Shown: positions 22,984-33,273 of the stretch, piece by piece
Layout: every line of letters begins with the position of its first letter
Numbering within the stretch: the first letter of the stretch is position 1
Assembly: GCA_001599295.1 (NCBI GenBank)
Contig: BCGN01000002.1
Span: 496,001-560,000 of the forward strand
Direction of reading: 5' to 3'
Length of the DNA stretch: 64,000 nucleotides
Source: Sporopachydermia quercuum
Lineage: Eukaryota > Ascomycota > Sporopachydermiomycetes > Sporopachydermiales > Sporopachydermiaceae
Position numbers and translations under genes: made by a program
The notes under the pieces: generated by a model
The model's input: only the letters and a program-made list of their open reading frames with translations
The model's database searches: none
Told to the model about the DNA's origin: nothing

Positions 22984-23325
22984 ATGCAGTTCAATAAAAT
23001 CACTCTTTTGGCAATTCTTTATGCCCTTACTGCTAGTACTGCTGCTGCTCCTACTCCTAATACTACTGAAGTTACCAAGAACTTGACTGATTCCGACTAT
23101 AATCTTCCACCTGGAGCAGTTTCATATGTTCTTGAATTTGATGAAGAAGAAGTCCCATTTATTTATTTTGATGAAGACGATGTTCCATCCATTGTTATTG
23201 TCAACTCTACTATTTTGGAGCATTATGAAGAAGCCGGTGAAGGCGGATCTGAATTGAAGAAGAGAGAAGCAGAAGCTGAATCTTGGAGAGGCCAACACTA
23301 TAGATGGGGACAACCTCTCTACTGA
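22984..23325 (+). CDS. MF(ALPHA)1: Alpha-factor-type mating pheromone precursor with a single pheromone unit
   Basis: This 113-residue secreted precursor has the complete layout of yeast alpha-factor. A signal peptide (residues 1-22, core ITLLAILYALTASTAAA) precedes a pro-region with three N-glycosylation sites (Asn 26, 33 and 74). The pro-region also has the hydrophobic acidic blocks typical of the family (GAVSYVLEFDEEEVPFIYF, SIVIVNSTI). A KKR site for Kex2 at 92-94 is followed by an EAEA spacer of the kind trimmed by the Ste13 dipeptidyl aminopeptidase, and then WRGQHYRWGQPLY at the very C-terminus. The last 13 residues match the length of Saccharomyces alpha-factor and share Trp 1, Gly 9, Gln 10, Pro 11 and Tyr 13. 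An extra Glu-Ser precedes the Trp, so the mature peptide may carry two more residues. Only one unit is present; most relatives encode several. Confidence 0.9.
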   Translation: MQFNKITLLAILYALTASTAAAPTPNTTEVTKNLTDSDYNLPPGAVSYVLEFDEEEVPFIYFDEDDVPSIVIVNSTILEHYEEAGEGGSELKKREAEAESWRGQHYRWGQPLY

Positions 23326-23720
23326 AACGAGTTTGGAAAAAGATTTATCGTTTTAGATCGCATCTACATTGATATTTGGCATCTACTGATCACCTCTTGT
23401 ACTCAGAGGCTATAAGATCAGTTTCTTTTATTTCTTCTTTCTATCATAGGTATATCTGCAGATACCTTTTCAGTTATTATTTTTTAGAGCAGTTTGAGTA
23501 GTAATCAATCTAACGTTGAATAAATATGTTTGATTTCAACAATTCCCAAAAGTAATTAAATAAAGTAATTTATAGGAATGATATAATATTGTTCTGGAAG
23601 GAAGAACTTTTTTTACTTTGAGTTTAGTCCAATGCCATNCATTCTTGATGTTCAATTAAGGTTCCAAAAATCACTGAACTCTATTGGAAGTTAATACAAA
23701 CCTTAGAATTATATATAACT
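23326..23720. other. Short convergent intergenic region
   Basis: This is a 395-base 3'-3' interval between the pheromone gene and the mannosidase gene, containing T-rich runs suited to both 3' ends. I see nothing else in it. Confidence 0.5.
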
Positions 23721-26048
23721 TTAAATCACAATTTCATCGTCATACTTTGAGTTCCGTTTTGCTCCTATTAAATTCTTCTTCAAATCATCATCATCAATTA
23801 GCAGCTCATCTTTGGAAACATCTAGCTTCTTTGTATCGAGTTTTATTTTACTCTCATCTTCATTGTCTTGTATTGCTTCAATAACTGCTTCAGCTACTTC
23901 TTCATCTAGCTTCTTTGATGGTGGATTTCCTTTGGGTGTCTTCTTAGATAAGCCAGCTCCAGGTCCTAAATGTGGTTGTTGCTTTGGTTTGCCATATTCA
24001 ACAGAATCTTGTATTGCCTCTTTGACAGTGTCCAAAGTTTCCTTCTTTAAAGGTTTGGAAGGTTTTTGAGCCTCAGGGATCTTTTTTGATCCTTGTTTCT
24101 TCAATAATTCATCAGAAGTGTCATCAGAATACTCATCATCATAATGTTTGGCTAGACTATCTTTGGAATTTGCGTTTTTCAGGGGCTTATCTTCAATTTC
24201 TATATTGCCCTCAGATTTATCTAAAACAGCAGATTCTTCATCTGGAGAAAGTTTTCTCCCTTTCCGTCTATTAACGTTAGCTGCTACATCATTGTCACCC
24301 TTAGAATTGCCAATTTCTGTCTCTTTTCCAGGCTCACTACGTTGCCATCCTGTCTTGAATAAAGGATCCATATCGAATACTGGGAAAGGATGAGCTTCAG
24401 TATTGAACACATTTTCATTCAAGGGTAACACATCAGAGTCATCAAACAACAGATACAAATATTTCAACGTTTCTGACAACCAGAAGCTTTCCATATTATC
24501 AATAAAAGTGGGAGGAACAGTAGTAACGTCTTTCAAAGACGTGAATCCTTGTTCTTCAGAAATTAATGCGTATTTTACAAATGATTCAAAAATACTCCAA
24601 CCCATTTCTCTATAAATAGGATCCTTAGTAATCCTCCAGAGGTAAAACAAAGATTCAACTGTTTCTGGACGCTGTAAATTATGAGTATCAGCGTGCTTTA
24701 TAATGAAATCTTCAACACTGTCTTCATTCGTATTGAAAACAACAATTTCTGGAGCAAGACCGGTTGCTGTTCTAGCATAGGTTTCATAACACGTCTTAGT
24801 CAAATCAGTTGCCAATTGAATGTCTGATTCCTTCATAGCGTCCCAGTCAGAAGAGGACATGGCTGTCTTAAGGTCAACACCTCCTGTTGCTCCTACTGCT
24901 AGCATTCCACCAATAAAACATACTAAATGGTCCATTTTATTGGAAAATTGTCCACCAATGCCATTGGGTAGTTCACCAACAAATTTTAACTTTCCGGGTT
25001 TACTTTGTCTTACTAAATTATCTTTAATACCACGAACAGCTTCTGCATACATTTGCAAGTAGATTTGCTCATTTTCTCTTGTTTGTAGATACTGTTTGAT
25101 GAGATACTCGTAGTAAGAATCACCACGTGAACCAAGACGAATTAAGCTAGTAGTGAATTTACCTGTATCAGGATGAATATAAATAGGAACTAAACCATCA
25201 GTAGCATGATTATCATCTATAGCTTTCATTACTTTCTCAGCAGCTTCCCAGTATAAAGATTCACCAGTCAACTTGGATAAATATTTAAATTCAAGTTGCA
25301 ACGTGGTGGCCTCAGCAGTTGAACTAGCGCCTCTATCTACATGATTTGGAACACCTTTTGATGTTCCAAGGTTAACACTTGAGTAAGGAATTCCAGTTTT
25401 CGAATCGAAGGCACCCATTAGTCTATTGCCAAGATCAGTAGCTCTATCCAAATACAAATCATCCTGCGATAAATAATAGGCAGACAGTAAACCTCCAAGC
25501 ATTCTAATTGTCGTTTCGAAAGTATTTACTTCGTAGTTCATATTGTAATCCAAATCATTAGTAACGAATTCTTTAGCATGTTCTAATTCATCATCCAACT
25601 TCATTAGCATGAGGGTATCCAACGAGTCAACAATAATCCATCCTAAAGGTTTGGGACCCATATTCTTTCCTTTCTTTGACACAGGAGCATATACATCATA
25701 ACCCCAGCCATGCTTTTCATAGGCATTCCACGATATTTTGAAGGCATCTCGTACAGCATTCTGACGATCTTTCCAACTAGCATTCTTTTTGAATAAAGAA
25801 GAAGAATTTGAGACATCTTTGTTTGAGCTTGAGAAAAACCATTTGAATAGAAACCATCCCAAAAGTATCAGGACGAACTTTTTCCAGTACCTCATGATGT
25901 ATTGCTGAATAGTTGATTTTCTGCTCTTTGGTAGAAAACTATCACTTCTAGATGGTTTGTCTTTATATAAAGGTAACTCACTTTCGTTTTTCCCTGTCCA
26001 ACTCTTATAATCTCCTACTGAGGAAGCAAATTTGGTGAAATCCGACAT
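23721..26048 (-). CDS. MNS1: ER/Golgi alpha-1,2-mannosidase, GH47, with long C-terminal tail
   Basis: GH47 enzymes trim alpha-1,2-linked mannose from N-glycans in the ER and early Golgi. The 775-residue protein is a type II membrane protein with a cytosolic N-terminus and an anchor near residues 55-72 (FVLILLGWFLFKWFF). The catalytic domain spans roughly 88-565. Family blocks are clear: AFKISWNAYEKHGWGYD, GWIIVDSLDTLMLM, FETTIRMLGGLLSAYYLS, MDHLVCFIGGML, RPETVESLFYLWR and, at the end, FNTEAHPF, whose Thr binds the catalytic calcium. Beyond this a tail of about 200 charged, low-complexity residues (580-775) has no counterpart in standard Mns1. The tail contains two similar segments (EAIQDSVEYGKPK and EAIQDNEDESK). 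Mns1 itself is about 550 residues, so the tail is the odd feature. Confidence 0.92.
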   Translation of the reverse strand: MSDFTKFASSVGDYKSWTGKNESELPLYKDKPSRSDSFLPKSRKSTIQQYIMRYWKKFVLILLGWFLFKWFFSSSNKDVSNSSSLFKKNASWKDRQNAVRDAFKISWNAYEKHGWGYDVYAPVSKKGKNMGPKPLGWIIVDSLDTLMLMKLDDELEHAKEFVTNDLDYNMNYEVNTFETTIRMLGGLLSAYYLSQDDLYLDRATDLGNRLMGAFDSKTGIPYSSVNLGTSKGVPNHVDRGASSTAEATTLQLEFKYLSKLTGESLYWEAAEKVMKAIDDNHATDGLVPIYIHPDTGKFTTSLIRLGSRGDSYYEYLIKQYLQTRENEQIYLQMYAEAVRGIKDNLVRQSKPGKLKFVGELPNGIGGQFSNKMDHLVCFIGGMLAVGATGGVDLKTAMSSSDWDAMKESDIQLATDLTKTCYETYARTATGLAPEIVVFNTNEDSVEDFIIKHADTHNLQRPETVESLFYLWRITKDPIYREMGWSIFESFVKYALISEEQGFTSLKDVTTVPPTFIDNMESFWLSETLKYLYLLFDDSDVLPLNENVFNTEAHPFPVFDMDPLFKTGWQRSEPGKETEIGNSKGDNDVAANVNRRKGRKLSPDEESAVLDKSEGNIEIEDKPLKNANSKDSLAKHYDDEYSDDTSDELLKKQGSKKIPEAQKPSKPLKKETLDTVKEAIQDSVEYGKPKQQPHLGPGAGLSKKTPKGNPPSKKLDEEVAEAVIEAIQDNEDESKIKLDTKKLDVSKDELLIDDDDLKKNLIGAKRNSKYDDEIVI

Positions 26049-26485
26049 ATTTTGCAGAAGTTCTCTTTATATCATCAATGTGAGAATCAATGTGGGTAAG
26101 ATCCAGTGAATCAGGCTAAACCCTGTGAATAATAGATAGTTCAGAATTCGAATATGAAAGTATAATTATAAAACAAGCGTTCCTGCCGGCATCAAGTATC
26201 TAATTTNTGGAATATTGTCTCCAAGAGCTTATACTGTTTATATTTGACTAGATATTGGATAAAAGAAGTACAATCAAACTAGATATCAGATCAAACAGCA
26301 ACGGAGAATTAAAGACAGATCATCAATTGAAATCTCAGATACCATAAATTTTAACCACTATAATCCTGAAAAAAACGACTTGTGATATTTCAAACCAATT
26401 ATATTATAAATCAATCACCTATCAAGTTTTCTCAACGATATATCCAAGAAGTTATCAGCTCCCATATGCTACAACCAATGAACAG

Positions 26486-26503
26486 ATTATGGCCGGCCAT
26501 AAT
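26486..26503. promoter_or_regulatory. 18-base perfect palindrome in MNS1/LYS1 promoter region
   Basis: ATTATGGCCGGCCATAAT is its own reverse complement. A GC-rich eight-base core in such AT-rich DNA is unexpected and suggests a binding site for a dimeric factor. The factor is unknown. Confidence 0.35.
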
Positions 26504-27208
26504 TGTGGAAAGGAGCTGACGGTTGTGTTAAGATTATGGGAGAAGGATTGAGTATGCATAAATATGCATAAATATGTATGATGATGTAAATTAGAGGAGG
26601 CTTCTTTTCTGTCTCCATTCAGTGAGGATAATTTCAAGCAGTATCCTGAGTTGTTATGCGTTTAGTAGCTGCAAGAGAGATAATTAATAACTGGTAATTG
26701 GACTTTTACCTGTATAGCAGAAGGGTATAAATGGAGGAAGAAAAGATCAAGAAAGAGAACTTGTGACGAAATCATACACTCGCCTGACGATTGCACCGAA
26801 TCCAAAATCTCCCTGGAATTTTTACCAGAACAGAGTGGTAGTTAGATGAAACATTCATTTTTTATTTAGCAACAAAGGCCTCGTGGACAACAATAATTTC
26901 TCGATCAAATCATTAAATCAAGCAGTCAGCTAGTCATATTTTATCTTGTTGTACAATGTTAATAATAAAAAACTACACTACATATATCGTGGTTACGTAA
27001 TCGTATAATAAGCGCCTTGTCAATAGTATAATGTAAACATTACACGGTTGAAGATGAATAGCATCTGATTAAAATAATTTACTTCCAGCAATAATTATTT
27101 GTAATAAAATATTATCAATAAAAATGTACGTAGTCCTCAGTGATTATTCATATTGAATTTTTTCATTGTCCCTCTTAGCTCTTTGTTTTACGGTTTTTTA
27201 TTAATATA

Positions 27209-27233
27209 ACAACATGCATCGTACAACATGCAT
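27209..27233 (+). repeat. Direct repeat ACAACATGCAT x2 upstream of LYS1
   Basis: Two exact 11-base copies (27209-27219 and 27223-27233) start 14 bases apart about 260 bases upstream of LYS1. Each contains the palindrome ATGCAT. They are candidate sites for a regulatory factor. Confidence 0.35.
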
Positions 27234-27239
27234 GGTGAA

Positions 27240-27260
27240 GCAAGGAATATATAACCTTGC
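27240..27260 (+). promoter_or_regulatory. TATA element flanked by inverted repeat, LYS1 promoter
   Basis: ATATATAA (27247-27254) is enclosed by the arms GCAAGG and CCTTGC. It lies about 230 bases upstream of the LYS1 ATG, a plausible TATA position. The symmetry could be chance. Confidence 0.4.
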
Positions 27261-27456
27261 ATATACGTCCACTCTACAAAGAAAAGTATACTTACTTTCG
27301 AACTGAAAAACTATTAGAAGATTCACAGTATCACTCATACCTTTATTGACAAGTTACGATAGTTGAAATCATTGCTTTTGTTAATCATTATTGAAAAGAT
27401 TTTCAAATTAAGAAAATATTNTCAATTGGAAGTTATAGTCGATTGATTGTACTTGA

Positions 27457-28587
<1,131 letters not shown>

Positions 28588-28938
28588 ATATAAAGATTAG
28601 CACCCAGGTTAGCCTGGTTCTTATACTTTATTACATTTGTCAGATGTTAGTATATAAGCTGATGTAATGCTGTAGTATGTAAATGATCAATCGAATCATT
28701 ATATTATTAAATTTTTAATTATTTTTGTTCATTCAAGGGTGTCTGAAAGACATCGTGCATCGAAAACACTTGTTTCCATTCATTTCAATTCCTTATTTCA
28801 ATCTACACTAAATAGAACGCTATACATATAGTACTATTTATCGTACATTATAGTCACATATCTACGATTGCAAAAGCTATATTATGAATAGTCCAATTAT
28901 AAAATAAACATGCAATATAACACCCTGAAAGTAACCGA
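28588..28938. other. Short convergent intergenic region
   Basis: This 351-base interval separates the LYS1 stop from the stop of the leftward mitochondrial gene. Immediately after LYS1 a small inverted repeat (CCAGGTTAGCCTGG core, about 28603-28616) could aid 3' end formation. I see nothing else. Confidence 0.5.
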
Positions 28939-29631
28939 TTACTCAGGCTTTGGAAAAAACTCGGTTCTAGCCTTTCTAGGACCCAGTTCTTCTGTGTCAA
29001 GTAGATAACCTGGTTGTCGGCCTCTTGGAGAACCATCACCAATGATGTTGTAGCTTTGGAAACTGTGGAATACCTTGTCTGGTTGAGGGAAGTTCAATAA
29101 ACTGGCTTCTTCCTGCTTTGCCTTAACCTGCTTTCTATACTCAACATCGAGACCTGCATCATCTATAGGTCCAAACACCTTTTGGCCAAAATCGTATAAA
29201 TAGTTGTTTCCGTATTTTTCTCTCCAGTTCAAATCTTGCTTAATATAGGCAGCGTACCCCAAAATCAATCCAATAAATCCAACGACAGAAGGCTAAGATT
29301 TTGTTAGTAACATGACAATTATCAGCTATTTGGTAGTACACTAGTGGTCCAATATTCTAAACTATTGAGCTAATGTATGATATCAAACAATATACACAGT
29401 TCCGTATCTTCGTTGCCTATCNTTCCTACTATTTCCCTATCGAACGGAAAAAACACTCACATTAATCACACTTTCTGCAGGTGCATATTCTTCACCATGA
29501 TGATGATCGTCATGATGTTCATCGTGGTGGTCACTAGAGTATTTACGAACTTGACTCATTAAACTGGCTCTGTTGACCGACAATCTAATCGGTCGTACAG
29601 CAGGTCGAACACTTCTGATGATAGGATTCAT
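28939..29631 (-). CDS. Probable mitochondrial complex I accessory subunit, ESSS/NDUFB11-like (2 exons)
   Basis: Exon 1 (29461-29631) codes an Arg-rich presequence without acidic residues, then a His-rich segment (DHHDEHHDDHHHGEE). The intron (29293-29460) has donor GTGAGT and branch TACTAAC, and exon 2 runs 28939-29292. The product is 174 residues with one membrane span near residues 59-73 (VVGFIGLILGYAAYI). A polar C-terminal domain includes VFHSFQSYNIIGDGSPRG, which resembles the GSPYNV segment of fungal ESSS subunits. A mitochondrial presequence, a His-rich stretch, a single span and this segment fit that subunit of the NADH dehydrogenase membrane arm. The match is by pattern only, and another small inner-membrane protein is possible. 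If correct, the species has respiratory complex I, which Saccharomyces lacks. Confidence 0.6.
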
Positions 29632-30135
29632 TCTTGTATTTCGATTTTTATTGATTCAACTCCCTTGAAGCTACTACTGATGTACATTCAATCAATGATA
29701 GCTATTATAACTTGTGCTTTGTCGTGTATTTCATCATATTATTGCATGGTATTTTCTTAATAAAAATCTCACACAAATTCAACTAACCTTGATTTAATTG
29801 GTTAGCTAACTGGGGAGGAATACTGGAGATGAGACGAATCTGCCCATCAATGATAATTGTTGATGTGAACATTTAGCACTAAATGAGACATGAAGTAGTT
29901 TTGTCAGGTGTCCTGATATTTTGGAAATTACATTGTCTTCAAGGGTTAATTGAGAATGGAGACATGAGAATCCTTGATTGAACAGCAAGAGCTGCCACAT
30001 CTACAAAAGATAATTATTGATACCTGGTAATTACAGAGACTATTCATACGATTGAATTTTATTCTACTGAATTCAAAGAACTTTTACTCTAATGTTTAAG
30101 TGTATAACTTGTTTAAGTCATTGTAAAACTAACGA
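29632..30135. other. Intergenic region between the mitochondrial gene and YciI-like gene A
   Basis: These 500 bases hold the promoter of the complex I-like gene and the 3' flank of the YciI-like gene. The minus-strand frame at 29806-30000 could be mistaken for a last exon of the YciI-like gene, but a better terminal exon exists at 30136-30171. Confidence 0.5.
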
Positions 30136-30622
30136 TTAATGCTCTTTTCCAACTCTAGTAGCACAGAGGAACTTCAGATATGGTCAATTGTTAGCGAGAA
30201 GACTCAGTATTGTAGATTTTATAATATCAATCGTAATAACCGAAAAATACTTACAGGATAAATTTGAGCTTTTGAAAGATCCCAAACACCGTTTTCAACA
30301 TAAACATCCTTCTTCAAGATTTCTAAAGCATCTTCTTTCGATTCTGCCATAATCGAAAATGCGGATCCTTTGATATCAAGAGATTCACCTTCTTCAGGGT
30401 GCTTCTCCAATATAGCTCCTCCCATTTTGACAATACCTGCCTTCACCTTGGGTGGAACGGAGTCAATGTGTTGTTGTCTAACTTCCATTCGTTTAGCCAA
30501 CTGCAAAGTAACAGATTAGTATACGAATCTATCAGCTATCACCCTACATGAATCAATCATTCCGGAATACATACCACACCTTCGTAATCAGGCAGAATGC
30601 AGAGGAATTCTTTGAGAGCCAT
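30136..30622 (-). CDS. YciI-like (YCII domain) protein A (3 exons)
   Basis: YCII-domain proteins are small ferredoxin-fold dimers of largely unknown chemistry. The domain is found in bacteria and in fungal proteins often annotated as YciI-related. Exons are 30575-30622, 30255-30500 and 30136-30171. Donors are GTATGT and GTAAGT, and branch sites TACTAAT and CTAAC precede the acceptors. The product is 109 residues beginning MALKEFLCILPDYEGV. The fold's middle shows the H-x16-KMGGAILE and FSIMAESKEDALEILKKDVY elements, and the end reads VWDLSKAQIYPFLCATRVG, the usual last strand. The gene lies directly downstream of a paralogue with introns at the same two places. The enzymatic role cannot be told from sequence. 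Confidence 0.85.
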
Positions 30623-30990
30623 TTTTAGTGGTAGTGTAAATCTCATTATATCAGTTAGAAGAAAAATTGTGCAATTCAAATATAACTATTATGGATAATG
30701 AAGATAAGTGTTTTGAGAAGATGAAATGAGTTAGAATTGAGAAATCAGGGTGATAAAATATGTCAGTAAGAATCGGGAGTATATAATTTGTCATGGAAAA
30801 TCTGGGGGATTTTAGGACACGGTTCATCTCATAACTTGAGTTGCGATCCGACGAATCTGTCCGCTATTAGGTTGCACTTATCCGATGCCAAAGGACAAAG
30901 TACAGTTGTACCATTATGTGTTCTGACATTCGTGACAATTTGAAATTTCATTCTCTATGTAAAGAAATAATACATCAACTGTTCTTTGAT
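30623..30990. other. Intergenic region between the two YciI-like genes
   Basis: This 368-base region contains the promoter of gene A and the 3' flank of gene B. A TATATAAT element lies near 30780. No gene is visible, although gene B could extend into it if its last acceptor lies further downstream. Confidence 0.45.
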
Positions 30991-31447
30991 TTAGCTCAAA
31001 ATAATCTAATTGCAAACAGTTAGTAACTGAATTAATAGGATTTTTATTTATCCCAAAGCAAATAAAACTTACAGGATAGATGGAAACACGAGACTCGTCA
31101 TCGACGTTCCAAACACCGGCCTTAGAGTAGACATCATTACGGAGGATTTCTTTTACAGCTTCCTTATCTTTTCCTCTCATGACGATATGAGAACCAATTA
31201 TCTTGGGAAGTTCACCTTCAGCTGGGTGTTCTTCCATGAGAGCACCCCCACTGACAATGATACCAGCAGCAACCTTTTCGGGAAGAGCAGCTAGATGAGC
31301 AGCCTTATTCTGGGCTCTGATGGGTCTCTATTGGTAATATTGTTAGCATGTTAAACAGATCCAAAGGCAATGCAAATGATACACATAGTGACACACCTTT
31401 CCATCCTGATCAAGGACAATACAGCAAAAAGTCTTAAGATCTGACAT
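30991..31447 (-). CDS. YciI-like (YCII domain) protein B (3 exons)
   Basis: This is a paralogue of protein A, upstream and in the same orientation. Exons are 31397-31447, 31073-31327 and 30991-31005. Donors are GTGTGT and GTAAGT, and the branch sites are CTAAC and TACTAAC. The product is 106 residues: MSDLKTFCCIVLDQDGK, then an Ala-rich helix with AAHLAALPEKVAAGIIV, then SGGALMEEHP. It continues with MRGKDKEAVKEILRNDVYSK and VWNVDDESRVSIYP. Both introns lie after the first 16-17 codons and after the Tyr-Pro pair, as in gene A. The final exon codes only IILS and is the weakest part of the model; a longer 3' exon is possible. Confidence 0.78.
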
Positions 31448-31794
31448 CGTGCAATTATTTCATATATAATTATTCTATTAAATTTCAGAATTATTGCTTA
31501 TTTATTTTCAAATATTTTCAAGATTCTTCAGTCGTCAAGTAAGAGAACTGATAACGTCTTTCAGCTGTCGAACCAGATTTTATACATATTTCATCATTCC
31601 AATGTGGGGAAACTGTATTCCCGATAAAGCTTTCAAATTGTAGTTGAGAACAACGGACAGAGTTTTATTGATCATCAACAGAATTATTATACAACATTTA
31701 CCCGAATATTTAGCATTATTATTACTAAGAAAATGAGTTGTATTTACTCTATTTAACAGGGATCTATTCAATATTTATTTTATTTTTATTTTTC
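31448..31794. other. Intergenic region between YciI-like gene B and the esterase
   Basis: These 347 AT-rich bases carry the promoter of YciI-like gene B and the 3' flank of the esterase. A small frame at 31580-31771 is not supported. Confidence 0.5.
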
Positions 31795-32844
31795 TCAGCC
31801 AAAGAGAGAAGCTTCAATGCCTTTATCATTGATATCTCGAAAATTAGGCAAATGCACATCGAGTGACGACGGAGACAATTGAGGATACTTTTCACTGATG
31901 ATTTTCATCAGCGAGGAATAATAGATATCATAACCTTTTTCAGAAAAATGAATACCTAATGTATAGAAGCGGTTAGTTGTCATGGATTTTAATGCTTTTG
32001 TTGCCCTTTCAAATTTAACATTTTTAACTTGTTTCTACTTTTCTCTTCTTTGAATGAAAAAAAAAAGTAGAGAGACAAAAAAAACTTACCATCACATAAT
32101 GCTTCAGTTGGATCAGCCAATTGACTGAATCCTTCAAATAAATCAACGAACCCAGTATTGAATTCTTGACTTACCTTCTTAACTACATCTCTATACAATT
32201 TATTCGTCGCAGAAGAACGAAATGACGTTGTGACTTCGGATGTTGTAATTTCGTTTATTATTCCTCTAGCCCTCAAGGCAGCATATTCTTCATTTTTCAC
32301 TTTAATCCATAATTTTTCATCGTGAGTTGCGGGACTTACCAGAATAACTTGTTTGATACCAGCGTCAGTTGCAATTTTGACAAGGCTAACTACATTCTGC
32401 TCATACTCATCAATTGGAACGTGTTGAATAGCCTCGCTATTTGAAGCATCATTCGTACCAAAAAATATGACTGCCAAAACTATCTTTTCAGCTCTTTCTA
32501 TTTCCAACAGTCGTGGAAGAATTTCAACCGCAACACGCGAAGTATACCCTGCATACCCTCTTTGTAGGAGATCTAATTTTCGTGAATAATCTTTCAAAAG
32601 CAAATGATGACACCAGTTAATATTCTACTACCTCAATCCTGCCAATAAAGCAGCATAACGAGTAAATAATCATCAAATTATATGCCCTTACTTTATGGAA
32701 AAGAAAATCCAAATCATACATACCATTTGCTAGCCGACGACCAAACTTAGTTCCAGCTTCATTGAACATGAACTCGGTGATAGAATCACCGAAGAACAAT
32801 ATCTTCTCGTAGTTAATTGAAGGTAGAAAAGAAAATACTGGCAT
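31795..32844 (-). CDS. IAH1: Isoamyl acetate-hydrolysing esterase, GDSL family (3 exons)
   Basis: Iah1 is a GDSL/SGNH hydrolase that cleaves acetate esters such as isoamyl acetate. Exons are 32724-32844, 32090-32590 and 31795-31955, with donors GTATGT and GTAAGT and branches TATTAAC and CTAAC. Splicing restores the conserved run RRLAN-DYSRKLDLLQRGYAGYTSR across the first junction and CDGIHFSEKGYDIYY across the second. The product is 260 residues (Saccharomyces Iah1 is 238). Catalytic Ser 21 lies in FFGDSITEF, the oxyanion Asn in FFGTNDAS, and the catalytic Asp-His pair in DGIHF. No signal peptide is visible, so it is probably cytosolic. Confidence 0.92.
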
Positions 32845-33273
32845 TTTAGAATTTACAATTTTTGATCCATACCATAATTACATAATTATATAACTATATG
32901 CGTAATTAAGTATCAGTTGCTTAGAAAAATTAAAAGAATTTTGAATATAGCTTTTTGATAAGGAACAATTAGATGCAATTGAGTAAGAGTGAACTAGACA
33001 ATTTGAAGAGAAGGAGAGATAAGGATGGAAAATGAACTTTATTACCTTTTTCATCTACGCGGCGTCAATTGAGAAACAATTAGCCTTCAAGCCACAGTGA
33101 AAGTTTTAAATGGGTAAATGAATAAATAATTAATAAATTATATTGTAACATTATTATTAAGTTGTAAACCGAATCTATGACAAGCATTAAAGAGGAAAAA
33201 TAAGAGGAAAAAAAAATATCAGAAAATGAAAATGACAATGATAATGATAATGATAATTATTGAATAAAAGCAA
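32845..33273. other. Intergenic region between IAH1 and permease copy 1
   Basis: This 429-base stretch holds the IAH1 promoter and the 3' flank of permease copy 1, including a short AATGAT-type repeat near 33226-33256. I see no gene. Confidence 0.5.

Noticed and set aside
29806-30000. Candidate last exon for YciI-like gene A (MWQLLLFNQG)
   Set aside because: The exon at 30136-30171 restores the expected YCII ending (YPFLCATRVG) and has a proper CTAAC branch site, so it is preferred.
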